Assembly: GCF_000270245.1 (NCBI RefSeq)
Contig: NC_015635.1
Coordinates: 5,022,001 to 5,086,000, forward strand
DNA from: Microlunatus phosphovorus NM-1
GTDB taxonomy: Bacteria; Actinomycetota; Actinomycetes; Propionibacteriales; Propionibacteriaceae
Reading direction: 5' to 3'
DNA length: 64,000 nucleotides
Under the pieces are notes generated by a model. The model saw nothing but the letters and a program-made list of their open reading frames with translations, ran no database searches and had not been told where the DNA came from. Made by a program: the position numbers and the translations under genes. This document shows, piece by piece, positions 53,142 to 62,148 of the stretch (positions are counted from its first letter, which is position 1; each line of letters opens with the position of its first letter).

Positions 53142-54251
53142 GTGAAGATCTCTCGTACGGGCGCCATTGCGGCGCTCGCCACCGCCGCTGTCTTGGCGAT
53201 GTCATCCTGCGCCGCCAACGAGTCGGCCACGCCAGGCAGCACGAGCACAGCATCCGAAAGCAGCCTTTCCGGGACGCTCACCGGCATCGGCGCCTCTTCG
53301 GCGGCCACGGCCCAAGAGACCTGGGTCGCGGCCTTCCAGACCAAGAATCCGGGCGTCACCGTCAACTACTCACCCGACGGCTCCGGCGCGGGCCGGGAGG
53401 CGTTCGCCGGGGGCGGCGCCGACTTCGCCGGGTCCGACCGGGCCATGAAGCCGGAGGAACTGACCGCCGAGGCCCTGGCCAAGTCACGCTGCGACGCCAG
53501 CCAGGGCGCGCTCAACCTGCCCATCTACATCAGCCCGATCGCGATCATCTATCACGTCGAGGGCGTGACGGACCTCCAGTTGGACGCCGATACCCTCGCC
53601 GGCATCTTCGCCGGCAAGATCACCAAGTGGAACGATGCGAAGATCGCCGCGCTCAATCCGGATGCGAAGCTTCCCGCACAAGCCATCACCCCGGTGCACC
53701 GCGCCGATGACTCCGGCACGACGCAGAATCTGACCGAGTATCTGCAGGCGGTCGCCCCCTCGATATGGAGCTACGAGCCGAGCGGTGAATGGCCGGTCAA
53801 GGGCGGCGAGGCGGCCCCGCAGACCTCGGGCATGGTCGACACCGTCACGAACGGCACCGGCACCATCGGCTACGCCGACGCGTCGAAGGCCGGCGAGCTC
53901 TCGGTCGCCAAGATCAAGGTCGGCGATACCTTCGCCGACCCGACCGCCGAGTCTGCGGCTGCCATCGTGGACAAGTCGAAGCGGCTCACCGGCGAGGGGC
54001 GTTCGGCCAACGACTGGTCGATCGAACTGGACCGCAAAGCGACTGGAGACGTCTACCCGATCGTGCTGCTCTCGTACGCGATCGCCTGCCAGAAGTACTC
54101 CGATGCCGGCACGGCTGAGCGGGTCAAGGCCTATCTCAGCTATGTCGCCTCCGAGGCGGGTCAGCAGGATGCCGTGAAGACCGCCAAGATGGCCCCGCTC
54201 TCCGCCAAGCTGTCGACCGATGTCGAGGCTGCGGCCGCAACCATCTCTTGA
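53142..54251 (+). CDS. pstS: Phosphate-binding lipoprotein PstS
   Basis: 369 aa. The GTG at 53142 has AAGGGGA before it; signal KISRTGAIAALATAAVLAMSSC ends in a lipobox, Cys at about residue 23. The phosphate-binding pattern is present: LTGIGASSAATAQETW, GSGAGREAFAGGGADFAGSDRAM, HRADDSGTTQNLTEYL and GTIGYADAS. It captures phosphate for PstCAB. A perfect hairpin (54296-54329) follows 45 nt after the stop, so PstS is probably produced in excess over the membrane subunits, as in other Pst systems. Confidence 0.95.
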   Translation: MKISRTGAIAALATAAVLAMSSCAANESATPGSTSTASESSLSGTLTGIGASSAATAQETWVAAFQTKNPGVTVNYSPDGSGAGREAFAGGGADFAGSDRAMKPEELTAEALAKSRCDASQGALNLPIYISPIAIIYHVEGVTDLQLDADTLAGIFAGKITKWNDAKIAALNPDAKLPAQAITPVHRADDSGTTQNLTEYLQAVAPSIWSYEPSGEWPVKGGEAAPQTSGMVDTVTNGTGTIGYADASKAGELSVAKIKVGDTFADPTAESAAAIVDKSKRLTGEGRSANDWSIELDRKATGDVYPIVLLSYAIACQKYSDAGTAERVKAYLSYVASEAGQQDAVKTAKMAPLSAKLSTDVEAAAATIS

Positions 54252-54281
54252 GTTCTGCACACCCGTGAAAGCCCTGGTCCG

Positions 54282-55322
54282 ATGACTCAAGTAAGGCCTG
54301 ACCCGCCCGTCAAGACGGGCGGGTCAGGCGAGGCCGTACCCTCTGACGTGGAGCCGCACGATCTGCGCGAGACGCAGCGTGACACGGGTGGAGGAGGGGG
54401 CACGATCGCCAAGGGCGCCGTCAGACGACTCGGTGACCGGGTCTTCCAAGGGCTGTCCACCTGGTCCGGCGCGGCGATCCTGATCATCCTTGCCCTGGTC
54501 GCCGCCTTCCTGCTCTGGCAGGGTCTGCCCGCGCTGACCTCGCCGGCGGCGGACCTGCCCTACGGGCCGTTCCCCCAGTTCGTCATCCCGCTGGTCTTCG
54601 GCACCGTCTGGGCTGCGCTGCTGGCGCTGCTGATGGGTGTGCCGGTGGCGGTGGCGATCGCGCTGTTCATCTCGCACTACGCCCCCCGCCGACTCGCCGC
54701 CGGGCTGGGCTATGTGGTCGACCTGCTCGCTGCCGTCCCCTCGGTGGTCTACGGCTTGTGGGGCATCGGCGTGCTCGCGCCGGTCTTGCAGCCCACCTTC
54801 GTCTGGCTGACCGAGCGACTGGCGTTCATCCCGCTGTTCGCCGGCCCAGCGTCGGGCACCGGACGTACGGTGCTCACCGCCGCCATGGTGCTGGCGGTGA
54901 TGATCTTGCCGATCGTCACCGCACTGTCTCGGGAGGTCTTCCTGCAGACGCCGAAGCTGCATGAGGAGGCGGCGCTGGCGCTGGGTGCGACGCGCTGGGA
55001 GATGATCCGGATGGCGGTCTTCCCGTTCGCTCGGCCCGGCATCGTCTCCGCCGCCATGCTGGGGCTGGGCCGCGCGTTGGGCGAGACCATGGCCGTGGCC
55101 ATGGTGTTGTCCCCGTCCATGATCATCTCGTTCGCCCTGCTCACCTCGCAGAACCCGAACACGATCGCGGCGAACATCGCGCTCAGCTTCCCCGAGGCCT
55201 ACGGCCTGGGCATCAACCAGCTGATCGCGACCGGGCTGGTGCTGTTCGTGATCACGCTGGCGGTCAACATGATCGCCCGGGGCATCGTGAACCGCCGCCG
55301 AGATTTCTCCGGAGCCAACTGA
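54282..55322 (+). CDS. pstC: Phosphate ABC transporter permease PstC
   Basis: 346 aa, with about six helices (AAILIILALVAAFLLW first) and the cytoplasmic EAA loop EAALALGATRWEMIRMAVFPFARPGIVSA. The call begins at the first ATG, but the first 17 codons run through a perfect 16-bp hairpin, and a GTG at 54348 (TACCCT 5 nt upstream) is an alternative start giving 324 aa. PstC without the extension would still have a full transporter. pstA follows with overlap TGATG. Confidence 0.92.
   Translation: MTQVRPDPPVKTGGSGEAVPSDVEPHDLRETQRDTGGGGGTIAKGAVRRLGDRVFQGLSTWSGAAILIILALVAAFLLWQGLPALTSPAADLPYGPFPQFVIPLVFGTVWAALLALLMGVPVAVAIALFISHYAPRRLAAGLGYVVDLLAAVPSVVYGLWGIGVLAPVLQPTFVWLTERLAFIPLFAGPASGTGRTVLTAAMVLAVMILPIVTALSREVFLQTPKLHEEAALALGATRWEMIRMAVFPFARPGIVSAAMLGLGRALGETMAVAMVLSPSMIISFALLTSQNPNTIAANIALSFPEAYGLGINQLIATGLVLFVITLAVNMIARGIVNRRRDFSGAN
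54296..54329 (+). terminator. Perfect 16-bp hairpin at the pstS-pstC junction
   Basis: GCCTGACCCGCCCGTC and GACGGGCGGGTCAGGC are exact reverse complements with only AA between. No U-tract follows. Such a structure typically stops or stabilises mRNA after pstS, so that pstC, A and B are made in smaller amounts. Confidence 0.78.
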
Positions 55323-56383
55323 TGACCACCCTCACCTCTGCCGCCCGACCGGCCAGCCTGACCGCCGGTCGGCTGCCGTCCTGGACCACCGGTGTGGTGC
55401 TGACCGTCGCGGTGCTGGCGTCGGCATCGCTCTTCCTCGCGAGCGGATCACTCGGCCTGATTCGCATCCTGCTGGTCTCGGTGCTGATCTTCACCGCGGC
55501 GATGATGGTCCTCTCGTCGCTGGTCGAGGGCCGCCGCAAGGCCACCGACCGGCTCGCACGGATCGTGGTCACCAGCGCGTTCGGCCTGGCTCTGCTGCCG
55601 CTGGTCTCCCTGGTCCTCTCGGTGATCGAAAAGGGCGCCACGCGATTCGACCTGCAGTTCTTCACCTATTCCATGCGCAACGTCGTCGGCGAGGGCGGCG
55701 GCGCGGTGCATGCCATCGTCGGCACCCTGTGGGTCACCGGCATCGCCACCGTGATCTCGGTACCGATCGGCGTGCTCGCCGCCATCTATCTGGTGGAATA
55801 CGGCAGCGGAGCCTTGGCCCGCTCCATCACCTTCTTCGTCGACGTGATGACCGGCATTCCCTCGATCGTGGCCGGCTTGTTCGCGTACGCGCTGTTCGTG
55901 CTGATCTTCGGACCGGGCACCAAGTCCGGCGTCGCCGGCGCGGTCGCGTTGTGTGTGTTGATGATCCCGGTCGTGGTGCGCTCCATCGAGGAACTGCTCC
56001 GGATCGTGCCGAATGAGTTGCGGGAAGCGGCGTACGCGCTGGGCGTGCCGAAGTGGCTGACCATCCTCAAGGTCGTGCTGCCGACCGCGCTCGCCGGCAT
56101 CGTCACCGGCGTCATGCTGGCGGTCGCTCGGGTGATCGGGGAGACTGCTCCGTTGCTGATCGCCGCCGGCTTCACCCAGAGCATGAACAATCGCCCGCTC
56201 GAGGGTCCGATGATGACCCTGCCGGTGTTCGTCTACCGCTCCTATGTCGACCAGGGCATCCCGGCGCAGGCGTACCTGGATCGGGCGTGGGCGGGTGCCT
56301 TGACGCTGATCCTGATCGTCATGATCCTGAACCTGACCGGGCGCCTGATCGCCTACAAGTTCGCTCCCAAGACCAGGCACTGA
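55322..56383 (+). CDS. pstA: Phosphate ABC transporter permease PstA
   Basis: 353 aa, with membrane helices; the EAA loop is LREAAYALGVPKWLTILKVVLPTALAGIVTG, and VEYGSGALARSITFFVDVMTGIPSIVAGLF is a PstA signature. The partner of PstC with which it forms the channel. The start codon overlaps the pstC stop (TGATG), so translation is coupled. About 50 extra N-terminal residues with two helices (TGVVLTVAVLASASLFL ...) precede the usual start of the family. Confidence 0.94.
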   Translation: MTTLTSAARPASLTAGRLPSWTTGVVLTVAVLASASLFLASGSLGLIRILLVSVLIFTAAMMVLSSLVEGRRKATDRLARIVVTSAFGLALLPLVSLVLSVIEKGATRFDLQFFTYSMRNVVGEGGGAVHAIVGTLWVTGIATVISVPIGVLAAIYLVEYGSGALARSITFFVDVMTGIPSIVAGLFAYALFVLIFGPGTKSGVAGAVALCVLMIPVVVRSIEELLRIVPNELREAAYALGVPKWLTILKVVLPTALAGIVTGVMLAVARVIGETAPLLIAAGFTQSMNNRPLEGPMMTLPVFVYRSYVDQGIPAQAYLDRAWAGALTLILIVMILNLTGRLIAYKFAPKTRH

Positions 56384-56404
56384 CCCGGTAGCAGAAAGGC
56401 AGTC

Positions 56405-57184
56405 ATGTCCAAGCGCATCGAGGTGGAGAACCTCAACGTCTTCTACGGCGATTTCAAGGCCGTCGAGGACGTGACATTGACCGTCGAGCCACGGACGGTG
56501 ATGGCCTTCATCGGGCCGTCGGGCTGCGGCAAGTCGACCCTCTTGCGGACCCTCAACCGTATGCATGAGGTGATCCCGAGGGCATACGTGGAGGGGTCGG
56601 TCAAGCTCGACGGCGACGACCTCTACGGACCGGGCGTCGATCCGGTCCGGGTTCGCCGGCAGGTCGGCATGGTGTTCCAGCGGCCGAACCCCTTCCCCAC
56701 CATGTCGATCGCCGACAATGTGCTGGCCGGGGTGAAACTGAACAACAGGCGCCTGTCCACGGCGAAGAACAAGGAACTGCTGGAGAGCTCGCTGCGCGGA
56801 GCCAACCTGTGGAACGAGGTCAAGGATCGACTCGACAAGCCGGGCTCGAGCCTGTCCGGCGGTCAACAGCAGCGGCTCTGCATCGCCCGCGCGATCGCGG
56901 TGCAACCGGAGGTGATCTTGATGGACGAGCCCTGCTCGGCCCTCGATCCGATCTCCACGCTGGCTATCGAGGACCTGATCGGTGAGCTCAAGGAGCACTA
57001 CACCGTGGCGATCGTCACCCACAACATGCAGCAGGCCGCCCGGGTGTCCGATATGACCGCCTTCTTCAACCTGGCCGCCCAGGGCAAGCCCGGCCGACTG
57101 ATCGAGATCGGCACCACGGACAAGATCTTCTCCAATCCTGATCAGAAGGCCACCGAGGACTACATCAGCGGCCGCTTCGGCTGA
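56405..57184 (+). CDS. pstB: Phosphate ABC transporter ATP-binding protein PstB
   Basis: 259 aa. Walker [21 protein letters not shown], the Q-loop [19 protein letters not shown], signature [16 protein letters not shown], Walker [17 protein letters not shown] and switch His [14 protein letters not shown]: all are as in PstB. It energises phosphate uptake and, with PhoU, signals to the sensor kinase. Start preceded by AGAAAGG. Terminal gene of the pst operon; a repeat element with a terminator-like CCACCCTCC/GGAGGGTGG hairpin (57203-57221) follows its stop codon. Confidence 0.97.
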   Translation: MSKRIEVENLNVFYGDFKAVEDVTLTVEPRTVMAFIGPSGCGKSTLLRTLNRMHEVIPRAYVEGSVKLDGDDLYGPGVDPVRVRRQVGMVFQRPNPFPTMSIADNVLAGVKLNNRRLSTAKNKELLESSLRGANLWNEVKDRLDKPGSSLSGGQQQRLCIARAIAVQPEVILMDEPCSALDPISTLAIEDLIGELKEHYTVAIVTHNMQQAARVSDMTAFFNLAAQGKPGRLIEIGTTDKIFSNPDQKATEDYISGRFG

Positions 57185-57211
57185 GTTCGGCGGGCTGGTA
57201 CGCCACCCTCC

Positions 57212-57375
57212 AGGAGGGTGGTGTCGAACGGCGGCCGTCGCGAGCAGGTGCCCGGGTGCGTGGCAGGCAAGGCGGAGGAGGAGTCGGATAGCGGGTTCTA
57301 TCCGCGACGACGACAACGCAGCCTGGCGCGTGCCTGGGTGCCGCGCAGTAGGTCGGCGTTTGACACCGCCCTCCT
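57212..57375 (+). mobile_element. Element C copy 2: 164-bp MITE-like element
   Basis: Left end AGGAGGGTGGTGTCGAACG and right end CGTTTGACACCGCCCTCCT form 19-bp terminal inverted repeats with two mismatches. The interior is near-identical to copy 1 at 17175-17339, including the GGATAG/CTATCC hairpin and GTGCCTGGGTGCC. It fills the space between pstB and the DUF2510 gene; its last T is the first base of that gene's TAGACT -10. Non-coding. Confidence 0.65.
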
Positions 57376-57387
57376 AGACTCGATCGC

Positions 57388-58344
57388 GTGAGTGCGCAGG
57401 CTGGCTGGTATCCCGATCCCGGCGGTGTCCCGAACCTGTACCGATATTGGGACGGCCGGACCTGGTCGGCGGCCACCTCTGCCAACCCGCAGTCGCCGGC
57501 CCCGTCCCGTGGCCTCATCCCGGACACGTCGCAGCAAGAGCCAGGGCATCAAGGCCAGGGTCCCTACACCTACGGATCTGCGGCGTCCGGCTATGCACCG
57601 GGTCAGTCGGGCGCGTACGCCAGCTACCAGACCACCGTGCAGCGCAAGTCGCCGGTCGGTTGGTGGGTCGTCGGGGGCGTGCTGCTGGTGGTGATCGTGA
57701 TCATCGGGGTGATCGGGGTTCGCGCGATCGCCCGCGGCGGCGGGACTCTGCCGGACGGCACCACGAGCCAGCCCTCCCAAGACGTCTGCCCGCAGAGCAG
57801 CACCGCGCCGAGCGCCGCTCAGCCCGATCCCAATGACGGTCGGGTGCACGGCGGACCCGTCTCCTATCCGCGACTCGGCGACCCGTGGTCACCCCCGTAC
57901 ACCAACGAGGACCGCGTGCCATTCGGTCGGGACGTCAAGAAGCAGGACGTCTTGGACCAGCAGGACTTCGACGGCGCCGGCAGCAGCTGGGTCGCTTCGG
58001 TGCTGGTCGCCGAGCTGATGGCCGGGGACGGGTTCTTCACTCCCGAACAGGGCGCCCACATCGTGGTCCGCTGCATTCTGGGGTCCTTCTACGCCGACAA
58101 CCCGGTCGAGAGCAACGTCACGGTAGACAAGGCCACCAAGATCGACGGCCACGACGCCTGGCTGATCGAGTCCAAGCTGTCGTTCGACATCCCCGGTCTG
58201 ATCACCAAGGGAGAACTGCTGATCGTGGCGGTCGTCGCGACCGGTGCCACAGCCGGCCTCTACTACGCCTCGATCCCGAACACCCAGCCGGAACTCGTCA
58301 AGCCCGCTCGCCAGGCGCTGGCCGACCTCCGGGTCGACGGCTGA
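57388..58344 (+). CDS. DUF2510 domain membrane protein
   Basis: 318 aa. The N-terminal DUF2510 motif is GWYPDPGGVPNLYRYWDGRTW; a Pro/Ser/Gly-rich linker, one membrane helix (WWVVGGVLLVVIVIIGVIGV, about residues 92-111) and a Ser/Thr/Pro-rich stretch precede an extracytoplasmic domain of about 180 residues (VRCILGSFYADNPVESNVTVDKATKIDGHDAWLIE) I do not recognise. Likely surface-exposed. The GTG is 7 nt after TAGACT, a leaderless layout. Confidence 0.82.
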   Translation: MSAQAGWYPDPGGVPNLYRYWDGRTWSAATSANPQSPAPSRGLIPDTSQQEPGHQGQGPYTYGSAASGYAPGQSGAYASYQTTVQRKSPVGWWVVGGVLLVVIVIIGVIGVRAIARGGGTLPDGTTSQPSQDVCPQSSTAPSAAQPDPNDGRVHGGPVSYPRLGDPWSPPYTNEDRVPFGRDVKKQDVLDQQDFDGAGSSWVASVLVAELMAGDGFFTPEQGAHIVVRCILGSFYADNPVESNVTVDKATKIDGHDAWLIESKLSFDIPGLITKGELLIVAVVATGATAGLYYASIPNTQPELVKPARQALADLRVDG

Positions 58345-58410
58345 GCCAGTGCTGGGCGACCGAGCGAGTGCTGAGCGGTAAACGTACGTGACGCACACCT
58401 CGATCCGCGG

Positions 58411-58857
58411 TCGTCCTTGGCCCCGCGGCGCGAGACGTCCCGACCTGCCGCAGCACCTGCGTACGTCCCTGGCCCCACGGCGCGAAACGTACGTGCCGCA
58501 GGCCCGACCCACGATCGTCCTTGGCCCGCGGGCGCGAAACGTCCCGACCTGCCGCAGCACCTGCGTACGTCCCTGGCCCCGCGGCGCGAAACGTACGAGC
58601 CGCACGCCCGACCCGCGATCGTCCTTGGCCCGCGGGCGCGAAACGTCCCGACCGGCCGCAGCACCTGCGTACGTCCCTGGCCCCGCGGCGCGAAACGTAC
58701 GAGCCGCACGCCCGACCCGCGTACGTCCTTGGCCCCGCGGCGCCAAACGTACGTGCCGCACGCTCGACCCGCGGTCATCCTTGGCCCGGCGGCGCAAGAC
58801 GCGCGACCTGCCGCAGCACCTGCGTACGTCCTTGGCCCCGCGGCGCGAAACGTGCTC
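58411..58857 (+). repeat. 52-bp tandem array (family D), locus 3
   Basis: About eight and a half units, each opening with TCCTTGGCCCCGCGGCGCGA or a close variant, then AACGT. Two unit types alternate: one continues CCCGACCTGCCGCAGCACCT and the other ACGAGCCGCACGCCCGACCC. The alternation implies that duplication acted on a 104-bp dimer. Period 52 bp is about five turns of B-DNA. No coding evidence in this 552-bp gap. Confidence 0.9.
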
Positions 58858-58896
58858 CGGACGAGTGCCTGCTGACCGACACCTCGACTGCGAGCG

Positions 58897-60213
58897 CTAG
58901 CAGGAGGCCAGGCCGCGCCGGTCCTTGAGTTGCAGCACCCGGGCTGCGGCGGTCTCGATCGCGGCAGCCAACGCATCGTCCTTCTTCGCCTCGGCGACCA
59001 CCGCGTCCGCCATCGACGCGACGATGCTCGGATCACCCACGATCGCGAGGTCGCCACCGGCCTTCAGGAAGCGCAGCAGCCGGGTTCCGGGCGCCAGGTC
59101 CCGCATCGCCGCGGCTGCCAGATCGTCGGAGATGACCACGCCCTCGAACCCCAGATCGTCGCGGATCATGCCCTTGACCACGATCGGCGAGAACGCCGCG
59201 CGCCGCTTGGCATCGATCTCGCTGTAGTAGGCCGACGACACCATCACCATGTCCGTACCGGCGTCGACCCCCGCCGCGAAGGGCTTCAGCGCCTTGTCGT
59301 GCCGAGTCGTCGTGTCGTCGACCACCCGGGCGACGAAATCGGTGTTGCCGCGGACCCGACCGAGGCCCGGGAAGTGCTTGACCGAGGTAGCGATCCCCGC
59401 CGCGTCCATGCCCTCGACGAAGGCGGCTACATGAGCGGCGACCTTGGTCGGATTCGAGCCATAGCCACGGCGCAGTAGACCGATCGGCTGGTTGACGCTC
59501 TGCATGTCCTTGGGTACGACATCGGCGACCGGAGCCAGGTTGGCATTGATGCCGGCCCGCCCGAGCTGCTTACCCCAGCGAGTTGCATCGCGCCTCAGCT
59601 CGGCTGCCGACTCCTGGGCCTGTTCCTGGGCAGAGGGAATGCGGTCGAAGCCTTTGCCTTGCAGTCGTTGCACCATGCCGCCCTCCTGGTCGGCGGCCAG
59701 CAAGATCTTGATCCCCTTGGGCGTCCGCGCCGCATCCCGAGCCTGCTTGGTCACGGCGAGGATCCGGCTCTGTCCCGCGGTGGTGTTGCCGAGCAGGATG
59801 ACTGCCCCGGTGCGACTGTCGTGGACCGCCTTGGCCGCGGAGGATCCGACCCCGGTCGAGGGCACGGCGACCATCAGCAACTGGCCGACCTGATCGCGCA
59901 GGCTGAGCGAGGCGGCCAAGGCCTTGCACTGGGCCGTCGGATTCTCACTCTGCGTACTGCTGGGCGTGGGCATAGTGGTCGGTTTCACGGTGCTGGTCGA
60001 GGTTGCCGTGCTGGTCGAGGTGGGGTTGGCCGGCGCACCGGGGCTGGCTGAGGTCGATGGTAGCCCCGAGGCCACCTGGCTCGGCGTCTCGGCGGTCCCT
60101 GAGGTCGATGCCGCTCCTGGACTCGGCACGGCACCAGGACTGTTGCCGCAGGCCACCAGGGTCAGACCGCAGACAACTCCGATCACGACACCCGCCAGCC
60201 CTCGACGCCTCAT
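58897..60213 (-). CDS. GH3 beta-N-acetylhexosaminidase lipoprotein
   Basis: 438 aa. Signal peptide and lipobox LTLVAC, then a long Ser/Thr/Pro linker (about residues 25-92, TSTSTATSTSTVKPTTMPTP), followed by a GH3 barrel: DQVGQLLMVAV, LLAADQEGGMVQRL, TSVKHFPGLGRVRGNTD and the nucleophile-containing VVISDDLAAAAM. Resembles LpqI/NagZ-type enzymes that release N-acetylglucosamine from cell-wall fragments. The ATG overlaps the stop of the mycothione reductase gene (ATGA). The adjacent catalytic His-Asp dyad KHFPG supports NagZ-like rather than plant-type GH3. Confidence 0.9.
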   Translation of the reverse strand: MRRRGLAGVVIGVVCGLTLVACGNSPGAVPSPGAASTSGTAETPSQVASGLPSTSASPGAPANPTSTSTATSTSTVKPTTMPTPSSTQSENPTAQCKALAASLSLRDQVGQLLMVAVPSTGVGSSAAKAVHDSRTGAVILLGNTTAGQSRILAVTKQARDAARTPKGIKILLAADQEGGMVQRLQGKGFDRIPSAQEQAQESAAELRRDATRWGKQLGRAGINANLAPVADVVPKDMQSVNQPIGLLRRGYGSNPTKVAAHVAAFVEGMDAAGIATSVKHFPGLGRVRGNTDFVARVVDDTTTRHDKALKPFAAGVDAGTDMVMVSSAYYSEIDAKRRAAFSPIVVKGMIRDDLGFEGVVISDDLAAAAMRDLAPGTRLLRFLKAGGDLAIVGDPSIVASMADAVVAEAKKDDALAAAIETAAARVLQLKDRRGLASC

Positions 60214-61634
60214 GCCGGGTTTCCAGGACTCCGGTGGTCCAGCGGCAAGGCCAGCACCGCGTTCTCGATCACCTCGGCCATCGCCGGATGGATCCAGTAC
60301 TGGCCGCGAGCCAACTCGTCGGCGCGCAGCCCGAAGCTCATCGCCTGGATCAGCGGCTGGATCAACGACGATGCCTCCGGTCCGATCAGATGGGCGCCGA
60401 TCAACTGGGCGGTCTGCGGGTCCGCCAGCAGCTTGACGATGTGATCGCCGGTCTCACCCATGGCCCAGCCGTACGCGGTGTCGGCATACGGCTTGAGCCC
60501 GACGACATAGTCCAAGCCGCGATCCATCGCCTCGGTCTCGGTCAGCCCCACGGCAGCGACCTGGGGTGAGGAGAAGACCGCGTGCGGGATGAAGCGATGG
60601 TCCGCTTTCATCATCGCCTCGGGGTGCAGCAGGTTGTACTGGACGACCCTGGCCTCGTGATTGGCCACGTGCTTGAGCTGGCAGTGGGAGCTCACGTCGC
60701 CGAGCGCGAAGATGCCGTCGGCGGTCGTCCGCTGATAGTCGTCGACCTCGACGTAGCCGTTCTCGCCGACGGCGACTCCGGTGCGGTCCAGGTCGAGCAG
60801 GTCGCCATTGGGAATCCGGCCGGTGGCAACCAGCAGCACGTCTGCGGTGAGACATGATCGAGTCCCGTCCGGCCCGGCGATCTCGACGCTGACTCCGGGA
60901 CCGGCTTCGGTGGCAGTCGGACGTACCGAGCAGAGCGTGTGCTGCAGTCGCAGGTCCACGCGCTCACCCAGCAGGCGGGTGAATCGGTAGGAGATGTCGT
61001 CGTCCTCGTGCCGCAGCAGCCGATCGCCGCGAACCACCACCGTGACCTTGGTGCCGTACGCCGAGAAGACGTGCGCGAACTCCGCCGCCACGTAGCCGCC
61101 TCCGGCGATGATCATCTCCCTGGGCAGCTCGGCCAGCCGCATGACGGTGTCCGAGGTCTCGTACGGCGTCTCGGCCAACCCAGGGACGTCGGGGATCCGG
61201 ATCCGGCTGCCGGCGGCGAGAACGAAGCGGTCGGCGGTGATCTGGGTGCCATCGGCGAGTTCCAGCGTCTTGTCGGAGACGAAACGGGCATGCTGCCGGA
61301 ACAGCATGATGTTGGGGCTCTCCGCGCGATAGCGCTCCCCGGCAGCCGAGATCGGGTCGATCCGGCCGAAGATGCGGTCGCGGATGGCATCCCAGTGCAC
61401 CTGGTCGAGTGTGAGGTCGACACCGAGCGGTGCGGCATGCTCGGGCATACGGGCGAGGTCCGCCGGATGGACGTACATCTTCGTCGGGATGCAACCGACG
61501 TTCAGGCAGGTACCGCCGAAATGGGGACCGTCGTCGACCAGCGCGATGCGCCAATCGTCGAAGCGCTCATCAGGGATGGAGTTGCCCGACCCGCTGCCAA
61601 TGATGCAGAGGTCGACGTGGTGGGTTTCTGGCAC
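60210..61634 (-). CDS. mtr: Mycothione reductase
   Basis: 474 aa. Flavoprotein disulfide reductase: FAD motif VDLCIIGSGSGNSI (GxGxGN), redox-active Cys pair GGTCLNVGCIPTKM, NADPH motif EMIIAGGGYVAAEFAHVFSAYG and a C-terminal dimer domain with active-site His region YWIHPAMAEVIENAVL. It reduces mycothiol disulfide. GSGSGN and the HPTxxE-like IHPAMAE point to Mtr over glutathione or lipoamide reductase. The GTG at 61634 follows a CACGAT 8 nt upstream; an ATG at 61661 is an alternative. It heads an operon with the hexosaminidase. Confidence 0.93.
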   Translation of the reverse strand: MPETHHVDLCIIGSGSGNSIPDERFDDWRIALVDDGPHFGGTCLNVGCIPTKMYVHPADLARMPEHAAPLGVDLTLDQVHWDAIRDRIFGRIDPISAAGERYRAESPNIMLFRQHARFVSDKTLELADGTQITADRFVLAAGSRIRIPDVPGLAETPYETSDTVMRLAELPREMIIAGGGYVAAEFAHVFSAYGTKVTVVVRGDRLLRHEDDDISYRFTRLLGERVDLRLQHTLCSVRPTATEAGPGVSVEIAGPDGTRSCLTADVLLVATGRIPNGDLLDLDRTGVAVGENGYVEVDDYQRTTADGIFALGDVSSHCQLKHVANHEARVVQYNLLHPEAMMKADHRFIPHAVFSSPQVAAVGLTETEAMDRGLDYVVGLKPYADTAYGWAMGETGDHIVKLLADPQTAQLIGAHLIGPEASSLIQPLIQAMSFGLRADELARGQYWIHPAMAEVIENAVLALPLDHRSPGNPA

Positions 61635-61757
61635 GGGCCCATCGTGCCAGCCGACACCCATGTCGCCCCACTCGCGCCACTCCAGTCGTCAACCGCCAAT
61701 CCCCCATCCACTTCGCGTCCTCAGCCTGCCGTCCCATTCCTTCCGCCCGACTCCGCC

Positions 61758-61866
61758 CCATCCCGACTTCGCACCAATCCCGACTCCGCACCATCCCGAC
61801 TCCGCACCAGCTACGTCTACTGCGCACCCCGTCTACCTAGTGCGCAGTCGCAGCAGTTGGTGCGAA
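61758..61866 (+). repeat. Terminal hairpin unit of the composite element, solo copy
   Basis: ACTTCGCACCAATCCCGACT, then two GACTCCGCACCA direct repeats, and TTGGTGCGAAGTGCC at the end. ACTTCGCACCAA pairs with TTGGTGCGAAGT, enclosing about 80 nt. The same hairpin unit ends both composite elements (20214, 20833, 38170, 38731). Here it stands without array or linker, showing that the unit can exist alone. It lies upstream of mtr and the SAM-IV leader. Confidence 0.72.
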
Positions 61867-61970
61867 GTGCCAATTGGGCCGCATCGTCCGCCTCGGGCCG
61901 CCTCGTCCGCCTCGGAACGGCGCCGTGCCGGCCGCCTGGTAGTCGGCGCGCGAATAATTACCGATATTCC

Positions 61971-62017
61971 CTATTGTGAGACAGTGGATTGTGTGGGCGA
62001 CCCTCGTGAGCTAGCCT
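61971..62017 (+). promoter_or_regulatory. Promoter of the cysteine dioxygenase operon with shared sulfur motif
   Basis: CTATTGTGAGACAG (61971-61984) nearly matches CTATTAGTGAGACAG at 47539-47553. TTGTGT (61989-61994) could be the -35 and TAGCCT (62012-62017) is the -10, placing the start around 62024, exactly at the first riboswitch pairing. The surrounding sequence is AT-rich. Confidence 0.6.
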
Positions 62018-62023
62018 CCAGCA

Positions 62024-62127
62024 CAGGTCATGAGTGCCAGTGCCAAGCCCCGGCTCGCTGGTCGGCAACCCTCCTGCGACGGCGGGGTGCTCCGGGTGAG
62101 GACCTGGCCGGTCGGCAGTCGACCGGC
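62024..62127 (+). promoter_or_regulatory. SAM-IV riboswitch
   Basis: Actinobacterial SAM-IV pattern: CAGGTCATGAGTGCCAG, GCCAAGCCCCGGCTCGCTGG, TCGGCAACCCTCC, a CGACGGCGGGGTGCTCCGGG arm, and GTGAGGACCTGG. CAGGTC (62024-62029) pairs with GACCTG (62101-62106). The 3' hairpin GCCGGTCG/CGACCGGC (62107-62127) follows. It binds S-adenosylmethionine and normally lowers expression of sulfur-amino-acid genes when SAM is abundant. Confidence 0.93.
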
Positions 62128-62148
62128 AAGCGTCGAACCGAGGAAGCC

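Noticed and set aside
58388-58900. Possible CRISPR array at the third 52-bp repeat region.
   Set aside because: Units recur with the same variable parts in alternating order, so there are no unique spacers; unit halves are similar in length and no cas genes are nearby.
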